Shown: piece after piece, positions 10,701 to 20,965 of the stretch
How the letters are laid out: each line of letters begins with the position of its first letter
Numbering within the stretch: the first letter of the stretch is position 1
Source: Nereocystis luetkeana
Taxonomy: Eukaryota; Sar; Phaeophyceae; Laminariales; Laminariaceae
Assembly: GCA_031213475.1 (NCBI GenBank)
Contig: JARUPZ010000017.1
Location: forward strand, 372,001 to 436,000
DNA: 64,000 nucleotides
Direction of reading: 5' to 3'
Translations under genes and position numbers: made by a program
The notes under the pieces: model-generated
The model's database searches: none
Seen by the model: only the letters and a program-made list of their open reading frames with translations
What the model was told of the DNA's origin: nothing

Positions 10701-13700
10701 TGTTGTAGGCGTTGCTTAGATTGGTTCCCACGAACGGGTGTCGATGCAGGGGTTTCGAACATTCGGAGGCTGTAGCAGTTCCTATTTTACTGGGCTTCGG
10801 GTTCCGCCGCTTGGTATCTGGGAGACTTTCTTGGACATATGCTAGTAACGATACGCTTGACGAATACCAACAATTTTGCAGCGCGGCGTGCCCTGTTGTC
10901 GTTAGCATGCTGCTAGGTGTGGTTCTCGCGAAACGTCTTGAAATGTCGCGTGGAGGTGGGCGGGCGCGAGCAAGCGGCATGCCTTGTGTGTCATTAATGT
11001 TTGCTTGGATTGGTGTCTGTGAAATGTCTGGAAGTTATTCGTGGAGATAAATTTGAAGAACGCACACGCGCAACGTGCCTGGTGTCTGGATAGGCGTCGC
11101 GTGGATCGGTTCTAGCGAAGTATTTGGAAGATTTACATCAAATTACGGGTGACGAACACACGGTGTTGATTCCAGCGATTTTGACGAGGCTAATGGTGCT
11201 GATGATGGTGGTATCGACGATAACGATGATGAGGATGTTGATGATGTTGATGATGATGACGATGATTGCTATGATAGTGGTGGTGATGTCGATGGTGATG
11301 GTGATGGTGATGGTAATAATGATGAGGATGATGACAGTGACGACGATGATGGCGATGATGATGATTATGATGATTATGATGGTGGTGGTGTTGGTGGTGA
11401 TGATGATGAAGATGGTCGGGATGATGACGCTGATGGTGGTAATGGTGACGGTGATGGTGACGCTTTCACACTTGCTCATTCTTCTGAAATCTAGCCCGTG
11501 GCCACAAACCTAACAATTGTTCACTGCCCCCAGTAGCTTTTAAAATATAGCATGTGGCAGAAAACCCGCTGGTACTAGAAATGAATAGCCCGTTACCCCC
11601 AGTACCTCATCGAGTGAGCGAATGACAGCCATGCCTGACCCCCCTCCACCCCCCCCGACACGTCTCTACGCATTGATACAACCACGTGGATCACGTGCTC
11701 ACTGCAGGATGAGAGGTTGCCGCAGCCCGATTCTGCGGTGGAGGAGCTCATCGCAGAGAACCTTCCAGGTTCGTTTGGTGGTGGTGGTGTTGGTGGTGTT
11801 GGTGGTGTTGGTGGTAGGGACGGTGTTGTTGCTGTCTCTTGGTGGTGGTTGTGGGGTTTGTGGTGGTGGATCGTGGTGCTGGTGCTCCTGTTCCTGTTTG
11901 CTATTGCTGTTGCTGCTGTTGTGAGGAATGGAGTGCTGTCGTTTACATGTGTTTTGATGGCAACACATACACTTGCAGTTGTGTTTCGGCGACACTACAA
12001 TAATAGCTGCTGGTCGTGTTTTGACGTCACCTACCGTGCCGTAGTCTGTTTCGTGATCACAGCCTAAATTATGGGATCATTAACTATTGTGGGTGCTGGT
12101 TCTATGAGATACTGGGGGCAGTAAACTAATAGCAGCTTTGTGGCCATGGGACAGATTTCAAAGAATTATCTATATTGTCTAGAGTGTAAACATCATAATC
12201 ATAAAATAGTCGTAATTGTGGCCTTGGGCTAGATTTCAGGTAAATCAGCCAATGTGAGAACGTGATGATTATATCATAGTCGCACTTGTGGCCACGGGCT
12301 AGATTTCACGAAAATCGCATTTTTGCGTTTTACGGCGCTCGTCGGTCGCGGGGTTTGCATCTCGCGGCGTTCGTCGCCGGGACGTGCTTGTCGTTCTATA
12401 CGCAGGAGTGCTCCACTTGGCATTGGAAATGGACGCGTCTAACAAGGGCTTGAAGCTGCTGCTGAAAGGCTGCCGGCAGCTTCGCAGCCTCCACATCGGC
12501 ACCAGGTGGGCTTTAGTTAAAAATATCATAGGGTCTTTCAGTTGGCTAGTGAACTAAGCCAAGTAACCGACTTAATTTGTTATCAATTTTATAAATAATA
12601 AACACACTTGCAGCCACAAACGCGCCAGCCAGGTGCAAATACTACACTCAAATTGCCGCGCCCAAGTGAGTGCAATACCTGTAGTAACAACTGCAGCCGA
12701 CGATCTATAGTTAGACAACTCAAGGCCCTATTAATACTGATCGTGCTTCTTTCACGGGATATTTGGTCGGGGGGGGGAGTTACACCCTCACATATATTGT
12801 AAGCAGCAAGGGGTGAGCTGACTGTGTCCTCTATCAGTTATCCCGCATTGCACATCAAGTTGTCAAAGGGATGCGATCATATTGATTGACGGCGGTGAAT
12901 GATGGTGCTACGGTATATATTAGACCTAGTGTAGATTGTCGTCAACTGCCGTTCTTTTCTGGCCGATCATGGCTGAATTTTTCTCCCTGTGATATATCTC
13001 CTGCTGCTGCTGCTACTGCTGCTACTGCTGGTGCTAATGCTGCTGTTGTTGCTGCTGCTGCTGTTCCGATTGTTGCTACTGTTGCTGTTACTGATGCGGT
13101 TGCTGCTGCTGCTGTTGCTGTTGCTGCAGGTCCAACCGGAGGGGGGTTAGGATCGGCGAATACCCGACCGATTTGGGCATGAAAGCCTTCACTACATTGG
13201 GAGCACCCAAGCTGGAAGTACTTTCTTTGGTTGACAAGGTATGTTCATTGCCTAGAGCTAAAAAACGAAAGCCTGGCTTGAAAGCATGACTTTGTTTTCT
13301 ACGCTCTCGTCGTGCAAGCGTGCGGAGTTTCGAGGAGGACACAATGACCTGTTTGAAACTGGTTTAGCCCCGCCCCCCCCCTACGTAGCCGAGGCCAATA
13401 CCGGCAAGGGCGTCATGTTCGACGCAACCTCCGTTTTAACAGTATTAAAGCACGTTTCAAACATCGGAGAGCCGAGAGACATCAGGTACACCGTATTCAC
13501 ACTTTAGCATCTAGATAAGCTGGAGCAGACAAATGCCTGACCCGTGTGGTTCAAGCTCATGTTGCCGGGTGGGAGCTGTATGATATATATTCATAGAGAT
13601 CTAGCACACGTTTCTACGGTTTGATCTGGTTTACCTGTACGATACATATGCACAGATCCTGCACAACATATGTATCATATCGACTGATGTAGGATCCATC

Positions 13701-16700
13701 TGATGTACTTGTATATACTTGTATGTATAGTAGAATCTATATCCTGATCTGTTAGAGCTGCGGAACGTTTGCGATATCGAAATACCCCAGTGGGTGGTGA
13801 GGTTTTAAAAGTCCTTTGATCAACGTCACGCCCGGTCATACCTGGTAGGTATACAGTCTGTACCGGTATACGGTGTACTGGTAACACTCAAAATACCACA
13901 CCCCTTGGAGGGGTTTCCAAGCGGGCGTTTCTCGACAACGGGGACAGACAGCAGTTACTACTACTGTAGTGCAAACACCGAGTGACGCCTCTTTTGGAAA
14001 TATCTGGACGAGGTCTTCCCAACGCCACTATTTTCCTTGTGTCTGCTCTCCTTGCCTCGGATCTGACCGGCTACGAGTACAAAGTTCATTCCAGGGGGTG
14101 TGTTATGTTACCACCCGTGTGGTAGTGGTCTACGGTAATTATCACCGCAGACATCCCCCCACCCCCCTGCCTCCTCGCCCCTCGTTCCTCCTTTTTTTCG
14201 AATGTTTTTTTTTTCAAACCAGTCTGCCCGGCAACTTTGATTGCCAGTTCGTACTTGTGGACTGGCATATACAGTCTATCAGAATAGGTACAGGTGTAGG
14301 TCTAGAACTCTAGGCATAACATGGGTATACCTGGTATGTGTTCTCTATTTTACTGCGTTTGTATTTCGTTCCATAATTAGTTGAGCCTGTCTTGCGTCCA
14401 ATAACTAGATTATCTCGATCACGAGTTTATGTGAAACAGCAGCAATAACAACAACACCAACAAGCACCACCACCACCAACTCAACAACAAGGACAACAAG
14501 GACAACAACAGCAACAACAACAACAACAACAACTGACGATCGTTATGTGCCGACTTCCATCAATACTACTGGTGTTTTGTACGCAGATCAATATCGGGGC
14601 TACTGGGCTGCGCTGTGTACTGGATGCGTCCTCGTGTCCGCAGCTGCAGACGCTCATCCTCACCAAAGTCTCTCGCGTCAACGACCACTGCCTGAAGGTA
14701 AGCCATACTCTAAGCTAACGCATGCTACTGCTGTACGGTAAATAGGGCTGCAACGAAACGTTATAGCTTCCTCACTTGAACACCTAAGCCTCACACAAAA
14801 ACTGCCTACGTATTTCCAATACATTCCCGCTTGCCAACAATAGTGCTAGAAATCAATGTTTTTGTTGGAGGGGACGATATTGTACTCTTGACCTTTTCCT
14901 ACTGCGAAGATTATCTCATTATAATTGCAAGCAAAACGTCCCCCAAAACATGAGGTGCACTTCGAAAGGTTACACACCTTGGACAGATCACCTACTCCTA
15001 CTTCATCATCTAGATATGCCTTTCAAGGCAAATATATTCCCGATCTACAGTACAGTAGTATGACCTGGCTCATGTTGCCGGGTGGGACCCGCACGGTATA
15101 CCTGGTATCAGGTAATCCGCAAGATCTACATAGCGCATGTTTCCTGGGTTGGATCTGTCGGATCTGTTCTGTAGTACGAGGCAGATCCTGCGCAACCTCT
15201 CACAACGGCCGGTGACGAACTAGATCATCTACTGCTGTTTACGGATAGATCATGATCTATCTGTAGATGATCTGTCCGAGGTGGAAAAGGTTAGCCCTTT
15301 TGGAGCCCAGGCACAACCACCAACTCCTTGAGTAGCACGGTCTCAGACAAAGTATTGAAATTGTTCATAAATAGGGTAAACGATCTATGCAGTACTAGGC
15401 GTATCGTATCGTCCCCTCACCCACCAGCGCCGGGCTGCTCATTGTGGCCGACAGTGTAATATGTTAGGACAAACCGGGTGACCACGCTCAATCCAGGGCC
15501 AGCATCTCTGAAGTACATGGGTGAGATGATCATCCTCGTCAACATGAGTGAAAGATAGACATACATTACCAACCAGCGTGACAGTCTGCTGGAACTCAAA
15601 CGAGGACAGAGTGACTGCTGTGGGCAAAGTTCTACAGCAGCAAGTAGCAACGTTCGTCTTACCCCAAGATCCACATCCACCTAGCAAACCAGGGATGTAC
15701 CCCGGATGCCCCCTGACGACCAGCCTCTAAAGCATGAAGCATGATAATCCCAAAGCGGTTAAGGTTTACGCTTCTGACGAGGCCAAAATAAACAGACTTG
15801 TGCTCCCCCTCTGACCCTCTTCGCGCACTCCTCTGTCACTCCTGTGTCGCTACGTGATTCGCTGGGCAGACTATATCACCGATTATGGGGCGCGTGACAT
15901 CGCTGACCGTGGACCAGTGCGAGGCGAAGCCTGCCACGGTGCAGTTTGTCGTCAGCAATTGTCCCCAACTCACCAGCTTGGTTTTTTGCGCTCACAATGG
16001 CGCGCTGGAGCATCCACAGGTATTGAATCCCTGCTATATGAATTGATCCAATTTATGTTACAGCAGTGCACTACTTCGAGACGCCTTGCGGTAGGGGTAT
16101 GGTGTATATATAGCGCCAAAAACTCATGAGGCTCCTCACCTGATTATAGTACGTATTGGAGCTACACACCTGCAGTAGGCCCAAAACGAAATAACGAAAT
16201 CAACCATTGACCCCCTTGGGACTTCAGACGGCAAAATTGACGATAAAAAATACCAGGTAACGATTACCACAACGGCCACTGCGTGGTTGGGGGATGGTAT
16301 AAACTGGGTTTTGATTTCCAATGGTTGAACGCAAGGAGTGGCAAGGTACGGGGGCAACATGGTCCTACCCGTACTGACTGCTGGACGCTGGCGCGGTTCC
16401 TATCGTAGACGGTTAGTGACACCAAAGTTGTCGTTGTTTTGATCGTTTCTCAGGGTCCCAAAAACAGGGGTCAGCCCGATGAGAAATCCCACGCCGTAGG
16501 TATACAGTACAACGAACAACTACGAAAACACGAATAGGACTCCAACGAACGGTATTGCTTTCTAACCAGCGATACGGCGGGGTTATAAGCAGAGGCAAAC
16601 CCCGTCAGTCAGAAAGACTTCCTTACTAAGCAACGCCCAAAAAATACTATCAGGCAACTTACGGTAAGCATCTCCAATCGTACCACGCGTCGTACCACAA

Positions 16701-19200
16701 TTGTATCCGTTCGATTCGTAACTTAAGCCAACATGTAGGCGTAGTCTAGTGGGCCTGTTCGTTATATAGTACTACCCTCTAGCCTACGTAGGTGGTGCTA
16801 TACATAGCCAACAAAACGATTTTTTTTTAGCTCGGTGATTCTCGCAGATTTGGTAACGAGGGCACCCCCCTCCCCACCAATTATTGCTGTACCTGGTAGT
16901 ATCTAGACGCACTTTTTCATAACCATTCATAATATCTCCAGCGCGCGTGTATACAAGCAACAGGGGCGCCCGCAGGCAATGTATTACCTTGCAAATAGAC
17001 CCGTTCCAGTTGTACCCGTTGGATTCGTAAACCAACACCAGCTAGGATATAGGCTAGTGGAACACCCACAGCAGTTCCTACTACAGTAGTAGTTAATTTC
17101 CTCTGTGCCTATGGATCCGTTCCATATTTGTAGCCGTTGGATTCGCAAACCAGTGCACAAGGCTGTGGAGTCGGCGCAGGCAGTCACGATGCGAATCCAG
17201 GTACATATACTTACAGTCAAATGTATACTTCGTACCAGGTACGTATTAACTGTAAGGTATGGATAGTATCAACGGGAATTATTTGTTTGTGTCAAGGCAT
17301 GCCCGGCGTTAAGAACATTCGCGGAAGCATCGGAAAAGTTACGAGTCGAAGTTGTTATTATTATCTTTGTGTTTCAAGCACTTGTTCTTGGTCAATATGT
17401 AGAAAAATATTGGCACCGATACCAAGTTCTGCATGTAGTGGTCACGAAACGAATTTCCGTTCTACAGTAGAGTACCCCAGTATACCACCGGGGAATGTTA
17501 TATTTTTGGAACTCGTGCGCCTATTTGCAGCTCGACTTACACCATCAAACTTTGCGCACGACACGCTAACCCGCACTTGGTAGTACCGTCATCCTGTATT
17601 TGTCCTCCTACCATCGCATATGCAGCCTTCCGCTCTCCCACGGCTCTCGGTCACTGCGCGCATATTTTCCAGGGCTGTGAACCGCATCCGATTCATCCCA
17701 TCCAATCGCACCACTTGATTCGATTTCACTCGAAATTCAAGCGATCATGTATCGATTTGAATGCAGTCGATCCTGTTCTCGGCTTGTAAAGGTGACGTCG
17801 AGCGGTCGAGAAAGCTTACCCCCCCCCCCCTCCGATTGCTGTCTCGGCAAGTGCCTACACCGGAAGTTAAATTAAGTCATTGAAGCTGTCATTCATATGC
17901 GAGTTTGCCTCACAAGCGGTTCTTGGTAGGATACAGCTCACCGTTCATGCGACTCGCCGGACACCTCACGGCGCATCGCGCTTGGTGCAAGCAATGTCTG
18001 CCTGGTCAGTTAAAACTCGACGTGCTTCGTCCCGGCATTGTAGGCATGCGAGGGTCTATGGTCATACAACTTCGGCCATGCATGATATGGAGTAAATCGT
18101 TCCTATCGAGTACACCCCCTCCCCCTACGCCGCTATTTTCCGTGTAAGCCCGCTTGGAAGAGCGGAAGGGCTATGTGTAACTTGCTGCTCGCGTAGGGAT
18201 CGAAAAAGCTGTCCAACGTTGATTTCCTTGTTTTTTCTTGTTTGTAAAGCTGACATCGAGCGGTAGATATAACTTCAACCCCTCAATGGTCCAATGACTG
18301 AGGTAAGCAACAACTGAGTATGCCCCCCCCCCCACCTACGTGCTCCGTCCCGGCATTGTAGGGATGCAAGGGTCTATGGTCATACAACTACGGCCATGCA
18401 TGAGATCGAGTTCATATCTCCCCCCTCCTACCCACACACTTACCGTTTTCGCTTATAGAACTGACGTTAAGAGGCAGAGATAAAAGCAAAACAGCCCTCC
18501 CGCCCCTTGCGTCGCTCTGTTCACGCGGAACCTCACTCGGAAGAACGGGCTGTCTCCGTCTGACTTGCTGCTCACGTCGAGCGGTAGATAATTCGATGCC
18601 CCCCCAGTGCTCTCTCGAAAGGGGGCCACACCGGAAAACATATCAACTCATGTCATTGAAGCTGTCATCCATGTGCAAGGCCTTCTCACAAGCGGTTCTT
18701 GGTAGGATGGATGCAACTCACCGTTCATGCGACCCGCTGAACACCCCACCGCGCGTCACGCTTGGTGCAAGCAATGTCTCCTGGTCGGTGAAAACTCGAC
18801 GTGCTCCGTCCCGGCGTTGCAGGGATGCGATGGTCTATAGGCTTACGACTACGGCCATGCATGATATCGAGCACACACCCCACCCTTCCCACTCCCGCCA
18901 CCGCCCCCCTCCCTCCCATGCGCCGCTATTTTTTCGTGCAAACCTGGTTGGAAGAACGGGCGGGCTCTGTTTAACTTCCTGCTTGCGCAAGGATCGAAAA
19001 ACCTGGTCAAGGTTGACGTCCAGCAGCCGAGGGTGGACCCGTCGAGGACAAGCGACATCGATGCGCCTCAATGGCTGTCGGAAGATAGGGCACTCTATAA
19101 CACCGTGCGAGACTGCGTCAGACCTCGCATTGTGATTGGCCAAGCAGAGACGGCGGATGAGCGCATTGCGCCGTTCATGGCGGGGGGGGTAGACTTGTAG
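7743..19200 (+). CDS. F-box/leucine-rich-repeat protein, 11 exons
   Basis: I assembled this by hand from GT-AG junctions. Exons: 7743-7783, 8589-8787, 9567-9707, 11708-11768, 12406-12505, 13130-13238, 14587-14697, 15870-16019, 17162-17200, 17297-17350, 18955-19200 (TAG). All phases agree, giving about 416 residues. Exons 1+2 form an F-box at residues 2-46: DLSAEVVLNGIV, then CKRMRPLVDMPEAWESLDL, matching the usual LP-x-E-hh-x-x-I...C-K-R-W-x-x-L-V-x-x-P-x-L-W-x-x-L-D-L pattern. Exons 3-11 carry Cys-type LRRs: CKHLTTLNLW, CRQLRSLHIG, APKLEVLSLV, CPQLQTLILTK, CPQLTSLVFC, CPALRTF, SKNLVKVDV. F-box/LRR proteins bind Skp1 through the F-box and present substrates to an SCF ubiquitin ligase; that role here is inference from the family. 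Repeats are irregular, as in FBXL proteins. Exons 1-8 are solid. Exons 9-10 and the acceptor at 18954 are less certain (weak GTTGTT donor at 17351). The Ser/Gly-rich exon at 3513-4336 may be upstream coding sequence. Confidence 0.75.
9172..9455 (+). repeat. Intronic repeat R, full copy
   Basis: About 285 bp in intron 2, ending just before exon 3. It matches 17838-18125 and 18610-18880 over most of its length: 'gcctacaccggaa', 'cattgaagctgtc', 'gcgactcgcc', 'gtgcaagcaatgtctgcctgg', 'cattgtagggatgcgagggtc'. The frame is open in some copies but is not conserved as a frame, so I treat it as non-coding. Confidence 0.7.
10149..10378 (+). mobile_element. MITE family A, copy 2 (right end lost)
   Basis: Lies in intron 3 of the F-box/LRR gene. 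The left end CACACGTCAGACAGATCATC and the core 'gctcatgttgccgggtggga' match the other family members. The right terminal repeat is missing or replaced by a short 'gatcatctagatcg' tail, so no target duplication can be checked. Confidence 0.65.
11190..11470 (+). repeat. Imperfect GAT/GGT trinucleotide repeat in intron 3
   Basis: Almost wholly built of gat, gac, ggt and gtg triplets. It makes long open frames on both strands (Met/Val-rich on +, Ile/Thr-rich on -) that are repeat artefacts. A further GGT run lies at 11776-11815, just past the exon 4 donor. Confidence 0.85.
13001..13128 (+). repeat. CTG/TTG trinucleotide repeat forming the exon 6 splice acceptor
   Basis: About 128 bp of ctg with gtt, act and cgg interruptions. 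The repeat runs directly into exon 6: 'gttgctgttgctgcag|g' at 13129/13130. The array itself therefore supplies the pyrimidine-rich tract and the AG of the acceptor. Confidence 0.85.
13498..13762 (+). mobile_element. MITE family A, copy 3 (diverged)
   Basis: Lies in intron 6. It keeps the core 'gctcatgttgccgggtggga' and the 'cagatcctgcacaac' block, with a recognisable left end (CACACTTTAG) and right end ('ctgatctgttagagctgcg', compare 'gatctgtccgagctgtg'). The flanking 8-mers do not match convincingly. Confidence 0.6.
13884..14124. mobile_element. MITE family G, copy 1 (diverged)
   Basis: Lies in intron 6, downstream of the MITE family A copy. The left end 'accacaccccttggagg' and the right end 'ccagggggtgtgttatgttaccaccc' are diverged inverted repeats. 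The interior keeps 'tctcgacaacggggac', shared with the copies at 39341 and 54026. Confidence 0.55.
14446..14535 (+). repeat. AAC/ACC trinucleotide repeat upstream of exon 7
   Basis: A run of aac, acc and agc triplets ending about 50 bp before the exon 7 acceptor (TTTTGTACGCAG, 14586). It has no coding meaning. Confidence 0.85.
14973..15285 (+). mobile_element. MITE family A, copy 4 (best preserved, 8/8 TSD)
   Basis: 313 bp in intron 7. Left end CACACCTTGGACAGATCA; right end '...tgatctgtccgaggtgga'. A perfect 8-bp target duplication AAAGGTTA flanks it at 14965-14972 and 15286-15293. There is no coding capacity. This copy is the best reference for defining the family. Confidence 0.8.
17838..18125 (+). 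repeat. Intronic repeat R, second full copy
   Basis: Lies in intron 10. Matches 9172-9455 closely. It starts a block of local duplications: sequence related to 'gctgctcgcgtagggatcgaaaaa' (about 18180-18215) resembles the start of exon 11, and partial copies follow at 18340 and 18610. Confidence 0.7.
18340..18425 (+). repeat. Intronic repeat R, partial copy
   Basis: Only the 'gtgctccgtcccggcattgt' to 'catgcatgagatcgagttca' part is present, again preceded and followed by C-rich tracts. Confidence 0.6.
18610..18880 (+). repeat. Intronic repeat R, third full copy, immediately before exon 11
   Basis: Matches the copies at 9172 and 17838 from 'gccacaccggaaa' onward. It is followed by a pyrimidine tract and the proposed exon 11 acceptor at 18954. 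Confidence 0.65.
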
Positions 19201-19251
19201 GCATGCCCTTTCGAACCGATTTGTTGTTGGGCTATGTCAGCAGCTGCACTG

Positions 19252-19537
19252 CACACCTCGGACAGATAGATCATCTACAGATCATCTATTCCCACAGTTC
19301 ATGATCTAGGTATTTTAAGGCAGATATATCTATTCCCGAGCTTTTATGATCTAGCTCATGTTGCCGGGTGGGAATCGCATAATCTATTAATAGGACATTT
19401 TTTCTGGGTTGTATTTGTACTATGCAGACCATGCGCAACCTCTCCCAACGACAGGTGAGGAAGTAGAGTAGATGATGTGCTGTATAAAGATAGATCTGAT
19501 GCACCAGATGAATAAATCATGATCTGTCCGAGCTGTG
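19252..19537 (+). mobile_element. MITE family A, copy 5
   Basis: 286 bp, 50 bp beyond the stop of the F-box/LRR gene. Left end CACACCTCGGACAGATAG; right end 'gatctgtccgagctgtg'. The core 'gctcatgttgccgggtggga' is present. The flanking 8-mers (ctgcactg and gttcattt) do not match, so either the ends are misplaced or a flank has changed. Confidence 0.7.
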
Positions 19538-19654
19538 GTTCATTTTACAAAACAAGACAAGGCCAGGGAAGGGAGTGACTAAAATAGCCCTACAGGTACC
19601 GTATACCGTATACCTGGTACCTGGTATGACTTACCAGGTATGACTTACATACAG

Positions 19655-19931
19655 TAAGATACCACAGCCCTCGGGCGATACTCCAGGCTGTTTTTTCTCG
19701 CCACGGATGGATTTCCAGGCTGCTTTTCAAGCAACGGGAAAAGTGAAAGTGCCGGGCGATACAACAGTCTATGGAAATATCTCGACAAAATCTTCCTAAA
19801 GCCAGGGTTAAAGCCAGGGTTTTCGTTGTCTGTACCCCCCTTGAGGCATGCTTTGGAGAGGACTTTTGGAGGACTTTTGGAGTACTTCAACTCGGATATT
19901 CCTCCCAGGGGGTTTATTGTCTTGATTATAG
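19655..19931. mobile_element. MITE family G, copy 2 (diverged)
   Basis: The left end 'gataccacagccctcgggcga' and the right end 'cctcccagggggtttattgtcttgatta' are diverged inverted repeats of family G. The interior shares 'atatctcgacaaaatcttcc' with the copy at 39341. Its open frames (about 95 and 154 aa) are incidental. Confidence 0.5.
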
Positions 19932-20182
19932 TATACGTTTGTGTCTCTAACGAGCACGGCAAGGGCAGGGAAGGGGGGTGGTTTGACGCCTCGGCGCTTG
20001 TGAGAGAAAATTCTGCTATTGTTACCAATACCCTTCTTTTGGCACTCACTCGACGCGGTCTATTCGCTCTACTCGGTCTAAGAGCTAGCTTTTGGAAAAC
20101 TGCGGGCACGTAATCTCTTTGTAGTCTATGAATAGTAAGTTAGTCAGTCACCGCTTCTAGCCAACGGCGTCATGCTGCTACT

Positions 20183-20276
20183 ACGGCGGACCATAGTAAG
20201 TAGGACCAAATATTGTTCGTAAAAATAGGTAAATATGTAGTTTTTTGTTTACGGTAGGTCCTATTCACTCCCCCGA
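20183..20276. mobile_element. MITE family P, copy 1 (degenerate)
   Basis: A diverged palindromic element. The left end 'cggcggaccatagtaagtag' and the right end 'gtcctattcactcccccg' are worn versions of the perfect ends at 43904 and 54595. It shares the interior 'gaccaaatattgtt' with the 54595 copy. Confidence 0.6.
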
Positions 20277-20910
20277 AAGAATGCAAAATATCCATCGTGC
20301 TAGTGGTCCATGGTGCTAAATATGGATCCATGATGCTGAAGAAATATTCATGGTGCCGAAGAAAGATTCACGGTGCTAAAGTTTCACTACTACAATATGT
20401 AGACAACCATATGTCCGAATAGTTTGTTCCCGAATTGCCCCCAAATTGCCCCCAAAAGTCACAACAAGGGGTTAGGCCCTATCCATCCACCGTGGACGTA
20501 GGGCTGTAAGGCATGACACAACATGATTCAATCGCAGTCAAGCGCATTACAGCTTTTTCTCGAATCGACCCCAGCTAGCCTGTGGAGAATGACGAATAAC
20601 ATGGTGTTGGTGTTGTATTACAGCGAGACATGGTGCAATACTGTAATAATACATGGTGTACTAGAGAAAGATATTTTTGTCTGTATCATGGTGTACTACT
20701 GGTACTAGCCTATGCCAGTGCTTTATTTAGTAAAGTGCGCTAAAAAAGTGAGGTCATAATAATTCCGGTACTGTGCTCGTATAGGCTGAGCCTCCGCCGT
20801 CAAGGGGTAAAGGTGATGTCAAGCTAGTGTTTGCCTATAGGCTCACGCTACACACCGGTAGGAGGATGGAAGAGGGTACATGCCCTGTACCACTATTATT
20901 ACTGCTGTAT

Positions 20911-20965
20911 CACACGGGTGCTAAGATAGCACACCCCCTCGGACGAACTTCCGAGATATTTTCTC
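20911..20965 (+). mobile_element. MITE family G, one terminal repeat only
   Basis: CACACGGGTGCTAAGATAGC followed by ACACCCCCTCGGACGA matches the terminal inverted repeat of the 39341 copy almost exactly. No partner end is seen downstream, so it is a fragment. Confidence 0.6.

Noticed and set aside
11124-11513. 129-aa Met/Val-rich forward frame and 113-aa Ile/Thr-rich reverse frame
   Set aside because: Both arise from the GAT/GGT triplet repeat within intron 3 of the F-box/LRR gene.
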